A stretch of 64,000 nt of DNA from Anoxynatronum sibiricum (GTDB lineage: Bacteria > Bacillota > Clostridia > Peptostreptococcales > Tindalliaceae): the NCBI RefSeq assembly GCF_039414295.1, contig NZ_JBCITM010000006.1, positions 62,001 to 126,000 of the forward strand, read 5' to 3'. This document shows positions 1 through 7,841 of the stretch, piece by piece (position 1 is the first letter of the stretch; every line of letters begins with the position of its first letter). The position numbers were made by a program, and so were the translations under genes. The notes beneath the pieces were generated by a model. It did no database searches. It was not told where the DNA came from and saw only the letters and a list, made by a program, of their open reading frames with translations.

Positions 1-250
1 GAATCACATAGCCGATTTGCCGCCGCAGCTCCACAATATTCCACTCACTCAACAGTTTGCCGCCAATTTTCACATAGCCGGTGTCAAAGGGAATCATCCC
101 GTTGATGATTTTCAGCAGGGTGGTTTTTCCGCAGCCGGATTCACCCAGCAATGTGATAAACTCTCCTTTTTCAACCTGCAGGTCAAGCCCTTTGAGCACG
201 TCTCCTTCACCATAGGATTTCGTCACCTTCTGAAACTCAATGACAGCCAT
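1..250 (-). CDS. Glycine betaine/choline-type ABC transporter ATPase, 3' end cut by window edge
   Basis: This is the first ~83 codons of an ABC ATPase of the OpuCA/ProV kind, which would energise osmoprotectant uptake. The complementary strand reads MAVIEFQKVTKSYGEGDVLKGLDL, with Walker A GESGCGKTT near residues 36-44. The rest, including Walker B and any CBS domains, lies outside the window. Its ATG overlaps the stop of the substrate-binding gene by one base (TAATG), which implies translational coupling in a permease, binding protein, ATPase operon. The substrate class is inferred from the neighbours, because the ATPase fragment alone is not diagnostic. Confidence 0.88.
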   Translation of the reverse strand, partial: MAVIEFQKVTKSYGEGDVLKGLDLQVEKGEFITLLGESGCGKTTLLKIINGMIPFDTGYVKIGGKLLSEWNIVELRRQIGYVI

Positions 251-1254
251 TATGGCAGCAGTCCCTTCTCTCTCAGAAAGTTTTCAGCCACTTCTCTGGG
301 GTCTTTGTTTTCCACTTCCACCGCGTAATTCATGGCAATCATATCTTCATTGGTAATTTGACCTGTCAGCTTTTCCAGAACAGCTTCCAGCTCAGGATAC
401 TTGTCAAGCGTCTCCATGCGCACCAGAGTGGCGGCATGATAGGCGGGGAAAAAGTGCCGGTCATCCTCCAGCACCACCACATCGACTTCCTGCAGCTGGC
501 CGTCGGTGGTGAACACTGCCAGGGCGTCCGTTTGGTTGTTGCGCACCACATCATAACGAAGACCAATGTCAATTTCCTTCAATGATCCAAACGCCAGCCC
601 ATACACCTCTTGCAGGCCTGGATAGCCATCTTCCCTTTCGAAGAAATCGGCGTTGGTGGCGAAGGTGAGCGTCGGGCTGACTGCCACCAAATCAGTAATG
701 CTGTGCAGCTGGTGAGCCGCCGCCACTTCCCGGGTCACGGCAATGCCATAGGTGTTTTCAAAACCATACAACCCTGTCCAGTGAATCTGGTATGCTGCTG
801 CATAGGCTTCTTTGGTGGCCTGGTACAGTGTCTGGGGATCAGCGATCAGATCTTCCTTTAGAACAAACAGCCATCCGGTACCGGTATACTCCGGGTAGAT
901 ATCGATATCCCCCCGCTCCATGGCCGGGTGAATGTTGGAGGTGCCTCCGCCGATGCCATGGTTCAGCTCAACTTCAATATCTGTTTCTGCTTCAATGAGC
1001 AACCCCAGCATTTCAGCCAGCACATACTGTTCCGGCATGGGTTTACTGGCAATCACCACTTTGTTTGCTTCCCGGCTGCCGCAGCCGGCCAGAAGAACGG
1101 CCGTTACCAGCAGCGTCAACAGAAGGAATACACCTCTGAAACCAGGTCTGTGAACAGGGTGGTGGCTATGGTTGGGACTGTGGCTTTGGCGATGGTGATC
1201 CCGCTGGCCATCTTCAGGTTTTGACTCTCTCATGGTGCAGCTGCGTTTTTTCAT
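250..1254 (-). CDS. OpuCC/OsmF-type compatible-solute substrate-binding lipoprotein
   Basis: A 334-residue substrate-binding protein that would capture glycine betaine, choline or a related quaternary amine outside the membrane for the adjacent permease. A hydrophobic stretch at about 42-57 ends in a lipobox (LLAGC), so the mature protein is lipid-anchored. Motifs typical of the family include GGGTSNIHPAMERGDIDIYPEYTGTGW. The start at 1254 is preceded by a strong AGGAGG and overlaps the upstream permease by 41 bases. Between the start and the signal segment lies an unusual His-rich stretch (DHHRQSHSPNHSHHPVH), giving an atypically long cytoplasmic n-region. Ligand identity is not resolved. 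Confidence 0.88.
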   Translation of the reverse strand: MKKRSCTMRESKPEDGQRDHHRQSHSPNHSHHPVHRPGFRGVFLLLTLLVTAVLLAGCGSREANKVVIASKPMPEQYVLAEMLGLLIEAETDIEVELNHGIGGGTSNIHPAMERGDIDIYPEYTGTGWLFVLKEDLIADPQTLYQATKEAYAAAYQIHWTGLYGFENTYGIAVTREVAAAHQLHSITDLVAVSPTLTFATNADFFEREDGYPGLQEVYGLAFGSLKEIDIGLRYDVVRNNQTDALAVFTTDGQLQEVDVVVLEDDRHFFPAYHAATLVRMETLDKYPELEAVLEKLTGQITNEDMIAMNYAVEVENKDPREVAENFLREKGLLP

Positions 1255-1903
1255 GTTTTCCTCCTTCTCCCAGATAATGGGTTCGCAAGTATTGTTCGAC
1301 TTTCTCCAGCATCATATCGGTGATAATGGCAAAAAGGGCGATGAGCAGACTGCCTGCAATGGTCATTTCCGCATAGTTGGTGGAAATCCCCCGCCAGATG
1401 GCACGCCCCAAACCACCTGCTCCAATAAATGAAGCAATGCCCCCCAGGGCAATGGTCATCACCACCATGGTGCGAAATCCGCTGAAAATCACCGGCAGCG
1501 CCAGGGGCAGCTGAATGCGCAGCAGCAACTGTCCAGGGGTACTGCCCATTCCCTCGGCCGCTTCCATAATCTCTGGGTCGACTTCTATGAGGCCGGTATA
1601 GGTGTTGCGAATCATAGGAAGCAGCCCATAGAGAATAATGGCGATGAGGGCACTGCGCAACCCAATGCCGGTGATGGATACCAGAACGCCAAAAAGTGCA
1701 ATGGAAGGAATGGTGAATAAAAAACTGGTGAGCCGCAACAGCAACCCGGCCATCCATTTGTTTTTTGTCATGGCGATTCCCAACACCAGCCCCAGCACTG
1801 TGATAATTCCCACGGCGATCAGGGTGATATACACATGCTGAACAAAAAGCTCCCAAAAAAAATCGGAACGGTCACGATATAACTGCAGAATTCGAATGGG
1901 CAT
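1214..1903 (-). CDS. Compatible-solute ABC transporter permease (OpuCB/OpuCD-like)
   Basis: A 229-residue inner-membrane permease of the binding-protein-dependent type, with about five or six hydrophobic segments. The cytoplasmic coupling loop EAAEGMGSTPGQLLLRIQLPLALP is the EAA motif that docks on the ATPase. Length and sequence fit the OpuCB/OpuCD and YehW/YehY group. It is the first gene of the operon, with AAAGGAG just upstream of the ATG and a candidate promoter at 1942-1971. Only one permease is visible; a second could lie beyond the window edge after the ATPase. Confidence 0.88.
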   Translation of the reverse strand: MPIRILQLYRDRSDFFWELFVQHVYITLIAVGIITVLGLVLGIAMTKNKWMAGLLLRLTSFLFTIPSIALFGVLVSITGIGLRSALIAIILYGLLPMIRNTYTGLIEVDPEIMEAAEGMGSTPGQLLLRIQLPLALPVIFSGFRTMVVMTIALGGIASFIGAGGLGRAIWRGISTNYAEMTIAGSLLIALFAIITDMMLEKVEQYLRTHYLGEGGKHEKTQLHHERVKT

Positions 1904-1941
1904 GTCATCAACTCCTTTAACCTGAACGTTCCCATTTTTAC

Positions 1942-1971
1942 ATCATACCCGAACCTCCAAAAAATAAGCAA
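1942..1971 (-). promoter_or_regulatory. Candidate sigma-A promoter for the compatible-solute operon
   Basis: On the minus strand TTGCTT (1971-1966) and TATGAT (1947-1942) are separated by 18 bases, about 40 bases before the permease ATG. It diverges from the promoter at 2022-2050 within the same 315-base intergenic region. Confidence 0.5.
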
Positions 1972-2021
1972 TTGCCACCCGCCTGTTCCCGGGAAGATTT
2001 CAACTGCACGATGAAAAAAAC

Positions 2022-2050
2022 TTGACAGAAAACACGGAGGCGCGTATATT
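2022..2050 (+). promoter_or_regulatory. Strong consensus promoter for the hypothetical gene at 2219
   Basis: TTGACA at 2022-2027 and TATATT at 2045-2050 are 17 bases apart, an almost ideal housekeeping promoter pointing right. The palindrome at 2051-2097 starts immediately after the -10 box and so covers the expected transcription start. Confidence 0.75.
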
Positions 2051-2097
2051 AATATTACTAGCTTACTAATTTACTAAATTAGTAAGCTAGTAATATT
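2051..2097. promoter_or_regulatory. 47-bp perfect palindrome, probable repressor operator
   Basis: Two 23-base arms (2051-2073 and 2075-2097) are perfect reverse complements around a single central C at 2074. Each arm itself contains a smaller dyad of the form TTACTAGCTTACTAA, so the site could hold two dimers. Position right after the -10 box suggests repression by occlusion. It is AT-rich and lacks a following T-run, so a terminator role is unlikely. The cognate regulator is unknown. A MarR gene lies at 4283-4768, and a YtrA-like GntR gene whose own promoter region contains the same CTTACTAA core lies at 32559. Confidence 0.7.
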
Positions 2098-2218
2098 TTC
2101 TATTGCTTGCTTGGCACCTGATGAAGTCGACCCCTGGCAATGTGCCTGTTCCGTGAATGATTGGACTGGCAAGTTAGATGTTTCCTGGTTTCTGTGTTTT
2201 CCAAAGGAGGAAAATAAA

Positions 2219-2698
2219 ATGAAGATCCCAACCAACTTAAAGCACAAACCCGTAATTGTTTCTGAGAACTATGGCAATGTGGATGGGCATTATGCCTACA
2301 ATACCGATGCCCAGGGTTTATCACTGGGCCTGGCTCAATGGAATGACCGGGGCAAGGTGGATATCTCTGCCAAGGTGTGGCGCCACACCGGTGGTAAATG
2401 GTCACGGCAGTCGGAAGAGCTTCCCCTGCACCGGGTGCTGGATCTGGCGATTTTAGTATGCCGCACCAACCAGTATTTTCGGGATGCCTACCGGTTCGAA
2501 AAGCTGTATGACCCGGAAAACCCCACGCTGGATCGCGTGGGGCTTCAGGGAGATGCCATGACGGTGGCTGTATGCACCGATAATGAAAGAATTGACGAAG
2601 ACATTCAACTGTTCAGCCAGGCATTGACGGAGGACGGTGAACTGATTGGTGAACGCCTCAGCACCCTGGCCCGGATTCTGCGGGAAATGGGGTATTAG
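2219..2698 (+). CDS. Conserved hypothetical protein (DUF6530-like)
   Basis: A 159-residue soluble protein beginning MKIPTNLKHKPVIVSENY. I recall this as the DUF6530 family, of unknown function; that assignment is from memory. It has no signal peptide or membrane segment. The ATG at 2219 was chosen over an upstream in-frame ATG because AAAGGAGG ends 8 bases before it and the family start fits. The gene is monocistronic, behind the strong promoter and palindromic operator at 2022-2097, so it is probably tightly repressed and inducible. No catalytic motif is evident. Confidence 0.8.
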   Translation: MKIPTNLKHKPVIVSENYGNVDGHYAYNTDAQGLSLGLAQWNDRGKVDISAKVWRHTGGKWSRQSEELPLHRVLDLAILVCRTNQYFRDAYRFEKLYDPENPTLDRVGLQGDAMTVAVCTDNERIDEDIQLFSQALTEDGELIGERLSTLARILREMGY

Positions 2699-2716
2699 CA
2701 TGGACAGACAATGCCA

Positions 2717-2926
2717 TTAGTCAATATTGATGGACTTCAACTCTTTGGATGAAGAGGACTCCCTGTCTTTGCGGACAGGGTTATCCCTGTATTCTGTCAC
2801 TGCTTCCAGAATGGTGTTCCCCAGCTTTCGCACTTCGGCAGCCTCGTCTTCCGGCAGGTGGTCGATCACATTGTCCATCATGCCCAGTTTCAACTTCACC
2901 AGTCCTTTGATCAGGTTTTCATTCAT
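2717..2926 (-). CDS. Small acidic protein downstream of the ArsA-type ATPase
   Basis: A 69-residue protein starting MNENLIKGLVKLKLGMMDN, charged and probably helical, with a Ser-rich charged C-terminus. I do not recognise a family. The ATG at 2926 is preceded by GGAGG and overlaps the end of the ArsA-like gene by 8 bases, so the two are almost certainly co-translated. That suggests a partner or regulator of the ATPase, but nothing in the sequence proves it. Confidence 0.65.
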   Translation of the reverse strand: MNENLIKGLVKLKLGMMDNVIDHLPEDEAAEVRKLGNTILEAVTEYRDNPVRKDRESSSSKELKSINID

Positions 2927-4094
2927 TTGTTTCACCTCCAAACTCAATGCGAAGACTACTTTCCTCAAATTTTGCTTTCTGAATGGTATAGTTCAGCAGG
3001 GTGCGGGGTAATGTGATATTCCGTTTTCGGCTGCCCACCCTGATGAGCAGTTCATCACCCTTTTGGTTCAGGTTGATTTCACCCTTGTCGGCAAAGGGCA
3101 TGTGAATCGTCAGGCGGTAACCCTGTTCCGTTTTTTCGATGACCTGAGACCTGCCGGTGTACATGATGGCTTCAGGTGTTTCGTCACCAAAGACGGCCTC
3201 TGCCATACGGTTCAGCATGTGCATCCCCACCACCTCTGTTTCGAAAAGGGGGGCGTAATAGATGGGCAGCGGACTGAAGCTGTCGATGATTTCTTTTCTG
3301 TATTTGTGCTGGATGTCCTTCCACACCATGAAATAATCGTCGGTGACTGTATCGGGAATCACCCGGTTGACCACAATGGCATCCACATTGAAGTCATAAA
3401 GATTCAAATAAGTGAAGCTGCGCTGGGCCTCCTTGATCACCATTTTCTCCGGATTCACCACCACCCGGATGCTGGTGATCTCTTTGTTTGAGAAGAGCTG
3501 TTTCATTTCGTCAAGATGATAATACAGGTTGTCGATTTCATTCATCACGTCACTGGAAGGCATGGGAATCCCCAGGAGTGGCTGCATCACAGGACCAAAT
3601 ACCTTAATGGCCTTTTTTTTAAGCGGAAACAGTTTTTCCATCCACCACCGGAACATATCGGGAAAACTTAAAAGGGCCAGGCTTTCACCCGTGGGGGCAC
3701 AGTCAATGATAATCACCTCAAAGCGGCCTTCCTTATAGTATTGCAGTACCCGCAGCAGGCTGAGCAAATCTTCCATGCCGGGGAACATGGTCAGCTCTTC
3801 GGTGGTGATATCTTTCACTGCCTTGGCGGTGAACAGTTCGGTGAGGTAGTGCTGCACCTTTCCCCATCCCTGCTCCATTTCATGAATGCTGTCAATTTCC
3901 TGGGCCCACAGGTTGGGAGCCACTTCTTCCGGCTCAGGGGTCAACTTTATATCCAATGAGTCGCCCAAACTGTGGGCCGGATCTGTGCTGACCACCAGGG
4001 TTTTCAGGCCCTTTGCAGCACATTTTGCCGCCGTTGCCGCTGCTACACTGGTTTTTCCCACGCCGCCCTTGCCTGTGTACAAAATAATTCTCAT
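2919..4094 (-). CDS. ArsA/Get3-family ATPase with C-terminal ArsA_HSP20-like domain
   Basis: A 391-residue P-loop ATPase. The deviant Walker A GKGGVGKTS sits at residues 7-15, and switch I (STDPAHSLGD) follows near residue 37. The last ~70 residues (from YRLTIHMPFADKGEI) resemble the alpha-crystallin-like domain found in many bacterial ArsA-family proteins. The ATG at 4094 follows AGAGGAAGG and places the P-loop at the expected N-terminal distance. No arsenite pump (arsB) or arsR is adjacent, so arsenic resistance is not supported. Family knowledge also allows a client-protein or membrane-protein targeting role. It is downstream of the MarR gene and upstream of a translationally coupled small gene. 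Confidence 0.85.
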   Translation of the reverse strand: MRIILYTGKGGVGKTSVAAATAAKCAAKGLKTLVVSTDPAHSLGDSLDIKLTPEPEEVAPNLWAQEIDSIHEMEQGWGKVQHYLTELFTAKAVKDITTEELTMFPGMEDLLSLLRVLQYYKEGRFEVIIIDCAPTGESLALLSFPDMFRWWMEKLFPLKKKAIKVFGPVMQPLLGIPMPSSDVMNEIDNLYYHLDEMKQLFSNKEITSIRVVVNPEKMVIKEAQRSFTYLNLYDFNVDAIVVNRVIPDTVTDDYFMVWKDIQHKYRKEIIDSFSPLPIYYAPLFETEVVGMHMLNRMAEAVFGDETPEAIMYTGRSQVIEKTEQGYRLTIHMPFADKGEINLNQKGDELLIRVGSRKRNITLPRTLLNYTIQKAKFEESSLRIEFGGETNE

Positions 4095-4282
4095 GTGATC
4101 CTTCCTCTCTTTTCGCCTGTTTTTGATCAGTAGTTCGGGGTAATTGTTTCTTGTTGCGAATACTTCGTACCTCGTAATATTCAGGTAAAAAAAAGTCATT
4201 GTCATCTTATGAGCCGTTTCGCTGTCCCTTTTTCTTCGCCCATTGATTCATTAATTGATTGATTGATGAACATGGCATGTTT

Positions 4283-4768
4283 CTATTCAATCTCGATTCG
4301 TTTGATCCCGGTTTCCTGAACCACTTGTTCCTCTTCGGATTCTTTTCTTTGCTTCAGTTTCCGGAATACTTTAAGGGCAATGCGCATTAATAATTGGTGT
4401 TCTTCAACTGTCAGGTCATCCATGATCATGGCAAAGTATTCTGACATCACTTTTTTAAAGTTATCCACCAACTCCTGGCCAGCCTCTGTCAGCACCAGCA
4501 CCACGATTCGCCGGTCTTCCTCACTTCGTCCCCGTCTGACATACTGCTGGCGCACCAGGCGATCCATCAGACCGGTGGCGGTGCTCATGGGAAGACCCAT
4601 GGTTGCTGCCAGTTCTGTCATGGTGGTATTCTCTTTTCGGGAAAGATACAACAACGCAAACAGCTCTGTTTTGGACACTTTCATGTCCAGCTCAAGCCAT
4701 TCTTCCGGGAAAAAGATTTTTTTCAGGTTGTCTGTCACAAATTGCAGAAATTCGTCTGATGGGTTCAC
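4283..4768 (-). CDS. MarR-family transcriptional regulator
   Basis: A 161-residue winged-helix regulator. The recognition region (TMTELAATMGLPMSTATGLMDRLVRQQYVRRGRSEEDRR) has the typical MarR helix-turn-helix and wing with a D-x-R motif. It has a near-consensus promoter at 4812-4840 and a GTTAAC-centred partial dyad (4788-4800) between promoter and start that could be an autoregulatory operator. It lies 188 bases upstream of the ArsA-like gene in the same direction and may control that operon. The ligand is unknown. Confidence 0.9.
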   Translation of the reverse strand: MNPSDEFLQFVTDNLKKIFFPEEWLELDMKVSKTELFALLYLSRKENTTMTELAATMGLPMSTATGLMDRLVRQQYVRRGRSEEDRRIVVLVLTEAGQELVDNFKKVMSEYFAMIMDDLTVEEHQLLMRIALKVFRKLKQRKESEEEQVVQETGIKRIEIE

Positions 4769-4811
4769 TGTTTCTTCCTCCGAACATTTCGTTAACCGAA
4801 GTATTTATTTC

Positions 4812-4840
4812 AGTATATGCCTGTTTAATCTGAATGTCAA
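4812..4840 (-). promoter_or_regulatory. Consensus promoter for the MarR gene
   Basis: Minus-strand TTGACA (4840-4835) and TATACT (4817-4812) are 17 bases apart, ending about 44 bases before the MarR ATG. The partial dyad TTCGTTAACCGAA at 4788-4800 lies between the promoter and the start and is a candidate autoregulatory site. Confidence 0.7.
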
Positions 4841-4871
4841 TGGTTTTGTCAAAAATAGTTGACCCGCCCTT

Positions 4872-5351
4872 TTATTTCCCCAGTTTGAAGGGAATGGTAC
4901 GCAAAGCTGCACCGATGAGAATGAGCATATAGAGGGCTATGTCCAGCATAAGTCCCACCTTCAGCCCCCAGGAAACCAGCGAGTATAAGGCGAATAGACC
5001 TGTTGCCTGGAGGAAGGTGCGCAGGTGCTGACTGGCAAAGCGAAGGCGTTCTTCTTCTGTTGCCGCCACTGCTTCTTTATACGAAACATAGTTGATGTAG
5101 TAAACTCGCTGGGTTTTTAAAATCATGTAAAACAGCCCTGCCAAAAGCAGATTCATCAGATTGAGCCACACCAGTGTAACTGCCTTAGCGCCCAGTACTT
5201 CTCCCCACCTGGGAGTAACGATGGAGAAAATACCGGCACATACGAAAAATACCAGAAACCACAGTCCCAGCATACCGTATGCCTTCACCGGGTATTGGTT
5301 TCGGTTCCCGCTTTTCTGAAAGACCTGCTGCTCATTCGATTGACGTTCCAT
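4872..5351 (-). CDS. Hypothetical four-helix membrane protein
   Basis: A 159-residue protein with four hydrophobic segments (for example AYGMLGLWFLVFFVCAGIFS and NLMNLLLAGLFYMIL). The ATG at 5351 follows GGGAGG and gives a short polar N-terminus before the first helix. It belongs to no family I recognise. It lies 131 bases downstream of the RDD-protein gene in the same direction and may be expressed with it. There is no sign of catalytic residues. Confidence 0.65.
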   Translation of the reverse strand: MERQSNEQQVFQKSGNRNQYPVKAYGMLGLWFLVFFVCAGIFSIVTPRWGEVLGAKAVTLVWLNLMNLLLAGLFYMILKTQRVYYINYVSYKEAVAATEEERLRFASQHLRTFLQATGLFALYSLVSWGLKVGLMLDIALYMLILIGAALRTIPFKLGK

Positions 5352-5482
5352 GGTGATTTCCTCCCTGACTGTCGACAAAACAAAACGAGGATATGGGATA
5401 CGCTTCGTCATCTTAACCACTTACCCAATATGCCACCGATGCCTGATGACCACGGGGTTTTATCATATCCTTCATCCGGCTT

Positions 5483-6580
5483 CTACTTGATCTTTTCCAG
5501 CCTGAAAATCACGTGGTGATACTGCTCTTGTCCCTCTTTGGGAATTGACCTAACGCCCACCTGGTCAAACCCACTGCGGGTCACTTCGTTGGTGATGCGC
5601 ACGCCGGCAATTTCACGGGCATAGCTGTCCCGCTGACTCAGCATTTCCTGTAATCCGGACCCGAAGATCAACCCATAACCGCTCACGTTCTTCTGGGCAC
5701 CTACAAAAGCCATCACCATCAGTTCTTTCTGGTGACTGTAGGTGGGCTGCCAGAAATCTGTGTCGGTTCGTTCCACCTCAAAGCTGACACCTGTCACCAC
5801 TCCGTTTTCAACGGTAAGCTCATGCTTGGGAGGCGGCCCGTCAAAGTCAAAATCAAAATAGTAGCGGTTGGGGCGATGATCCTCAATTTCCACCCACTCC
5901 CCTGTGGCTGTCATGCGACGACTCCAGGCGCCTCTGTTGGGACGGGTTAACATGTCGTTTACATTGGCTGCATAGGTTTCCGGTGTCAAGTCTCCCCGGT
6001 GCACCGGCAGCTGGGCCTGCATGATGATCCAGAAGGCCGAGGCCAACACTGTCACATAGGCAATCGCCATGATCCAGCCCCGTAGTTGCCGGGTATCTTT
6101 CAACTGATAGCTCAGCCCTTCATCCCATTCCAGAACCTCCCCCTGCAGGGTGGCTTCGCTGCTGCGCCAGCACCTCACCAGATTATAGATGGGAATGCCA
6201 TAACCCAACCCCTTGGCGAATACGCCCAGCATCCGGCTGAACCCCTGCTTGTAAGTAAGCAGGGACCCATCGGTATTGCGAATCTCCAGCCCGAATATGA
6301 ACTTCCCCGGAGTGGTTCCCCAGAAAGCCAGCAGGGCCGGTTCGATCACCATCATCATGCCCAATATAATGTAGCTGTCCAACAGATTGATGAGAAAATG
6401 GTTTGGCGGATGCCACCGGATGATAAAATAATGTATGGCGGCCCACAAGATACCGTACAGAGACTGATCAAAAGACCGGGCGATCAGCCGCCGCCAGGGG
6501 TGTCCCACAACGGTTGATTCAACTTCTTTCACAGGTTTCCCATCATCAGCCATGATCTGTGTTGTTGTCGCTTCTGTCAT
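5483..6580 (-). CDS. RDD-family membrane protein with extracytoplasmic C-terminal domain
   Basis: A 365-residue protein. Residues ~25-150 match the RDD family: WRRLIARSFDQSLYGILW supplies the Arg-Asp signature, and WGTTPGKFIFGLEI is the conserved TPGK loop. A further transmembrane helix at ~167-187 is followed by a ~175-residue soluble region with no family I can name. RDD domains are of uncertain function, sometimes linked to transport or stress. The gene has a good promoter at 6705-6733. The soluble tail is larger than in typical RDD proteins. Confidence 0.8.
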   Translation of the reverse strand: MTEATTTQIMADDGKPVKEVESTVVGHPWRRLIARSFDQSLYGILWAAIHYFIIRWHPPNHFLINLLDSYIILGMMMVIEPALLAFWGTTPGKFIFGLEIRNTDGSLLTYKQGFSRMLGVFAKGLGYGIPIYNLVRCWRSSEATLQGEVLEWDEGLSYQLKDTRQLRGWIMAIAYVTVLASAFWIIMQAQLPVHRGDLTPETYAANVNDMLTRPNRGAWSRRMTATGEWVEIEDHRPNRYYFDFDFDGPPPKHELTVENGVVTGVSFEVERTDTDFWQPTYSHQKELMVMAFVGAQKNVSGYGLIFGSGLQEMLSQRDSYAREIAGVRITNEVTRSGFDQVGVRSIPKEGQEQYHHVIFRLEKIK

Positions 6581-6704
6581 TGTTATTCATTCCCTTCTTG
6601 TTGTCTTCACATGTCAGCTGTTCTCCATACAGTCATTTAACCCGCTCATCTCAGGAATTTTTCCCACCCATTTCCATTTCATGAGACAACTCTCAACATG
6701 ACCC

Positions 6705-6733
6705 ATTCTACGCGTTGGATACAGGCGCGTCAA
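6705..6733 (-). promoter_or_regulatory. Promoter for the RDD protein gene
   Basis: Minus-strand TTGACG (6733-6728) and TAGAAT (6710-6705) are separated by exactly 17 bases. It lies in the 303-base gap between the RDD gene and manA, which otherwise holds only the manA terminator. Confidence 0.65.
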
Positions 6734-6812
6734 GTCAACCGGGCTTTTGGAGAGTCTTTTAAATTGCGCTCTCAAAACCGTTCGCAAATTGTCGTGCTAT
6801 CATGAATGACGC

Positions 6813-6852
6813 AAAAAGAGAACTTCTTGTTACCATCCAAAGAAGTTCTCTT
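6813..6852 (-). terminator. Rho-independent terminator after manA
   Basis: A 12-base stem (6816-6827 with 6841-6852) and 13-base loop; read on the minus strand it is followed by TTTTT. It lies about 30 bases after the manA stop and ends the leftward sugar locus. Confidence 0.8.
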
Positions 6853-6883
6853 ATAGGATCACCACTTTCAACACGTCATGCTT

Positions 6884-7813
6884 TTACAAGTGAGCAACAA
6901 TCATCTCCATTTCCCCTGCCATTTTCATTGAACCAAATTGTTGGGGCACTATAAAATGATCGCCTTTATTTACCTCTATCCCAGCAACGTGCCCGCTGCC
7001 TTTGATGACACTCACCAGTTTAAATATTTCATCATGCTCAAAAATTTGATTTCCGCTTACCGCCAGCTTCCACACCGTAAAATGTTCCGTTGCCACTAAA
7101 CGTGTCTGACAACCACCTGCCACATGCACCATCTGCGGTATCGACTCATGGTCCTGATGGGGTATGCTGATCACATCCAAGCTCTTATGTATATCCAACT
7201 TCCTTGGCTTGCCTTCTTCCAGCCGGTTAAAATCAAATACACGATACGTCACATCACTGGATTGCTGAATCTCCAGCAGCAGGGTGCCTTTTCCGATGGA
7301 GTGGATCGTCCCTGCAGGAATGTACAAAAAGTCCCCTGGTTTAATTCTCTTTTTTTTCAGCAGCTCTTCCCATCGTTCTTCCCTGATCATGGTTTCCATT
7401 TCATTTTTGTTTGCCGCACGATGACCCAGAATGAGCTCAGCGCCTTCTTCGCAATCCAGGATATACCAGCACTCTGTTTTTCCCCGTTCACCATTCTCGT
7501 AGTGGTGGGCATAGTGGTCATTTGGGTGCACCTGAACGCTTAAGTCCTCTTTTGCATCAATGATTTTTATCAGCAACGGAAAAGTGGCTCCTTTTAAATT
7601 TCCAAAGATAGACTTTTCATGTTGCCACAGCCAGCTGAGTGTTCGACCTTCATGCATGCCATTGATGATGGTGCTGTCTCCATTTGGATGTCCGCTGACC
7701 GTCCAGCATTCACCGATCTTATCGCTTGCAAGGGTCGTATCAAAGTACTTTGCAAGCCGGTTTCCACCCCATATTTTTTCATAAAACAGTTTATCTAAAA
7801 AGAGCAGCTCCAT
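6884..7813 (-). CDS. manA: Mannose-6-phosphate isomerase, class I
   Basis: A 309-residue cupin enzyme interconverting mannose 6-phosphate and fructose 6-phosphate in the cytoplasm. Zinc-site motifs are visible: LSVQVHPND, KTECWYIL and PAGTIHSIGKG. The length fits the short Bacillota form (about 315 residues). AAAAGGAG precedes the ATG. The gene follows the ROK kinase by 28 bases, so the two probably share a transcript that ends at the terminator 6813-6852. The pair would send imported hexose into glycolysis. Confidence 0.93.
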   Translation of the reverse strand: MELLFLDKLFYEKIWGGNRLAKYFDTTLASDKIGECWTVSGHPNGDSTIINGMHEGRTLSWLWQHEKSIFGNLKGATFPLLIKIIDAKEDLSVQVHPNDHYAHHYENGERGKTECWYILDCEEGAELILGHRAANKNEMETMIREERWEELLKKKRIKPGDFLYIPAGTIHSIGKGTLLLEIQQSSDVTYRVFDFNRLEEGKPRKLDIHKSLDVISIPHQDHESIPQMVHVAGGCQTRLVATEHFTVWKLAVSGNQIFEHDEIFKLVSVIKGSGHVAGIEVNKGDHFIVPQQFGSMKMAGEMEMIVAHL

Positions 7814-7841
7814 CAGATTCTCCTTTTATATCCTTTTTGTG

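Noticed and set aside
2919..4094. Calling the ArsA-like gene an arsenic-resistance gene
   Set aside because: No ArsB/Acr3, ArsR or ArsD in the neighbourhood, and the C-terminal HSP20-like domain is found in many non-arsenic family members.
4240..4262. ATTG/ATTGATTGATTG micro-repeat downstream of the MarR gene
   Set aside because: Too short and simple to support a repeat element or phase-variable locus, and not inside a coding or promoter motif.
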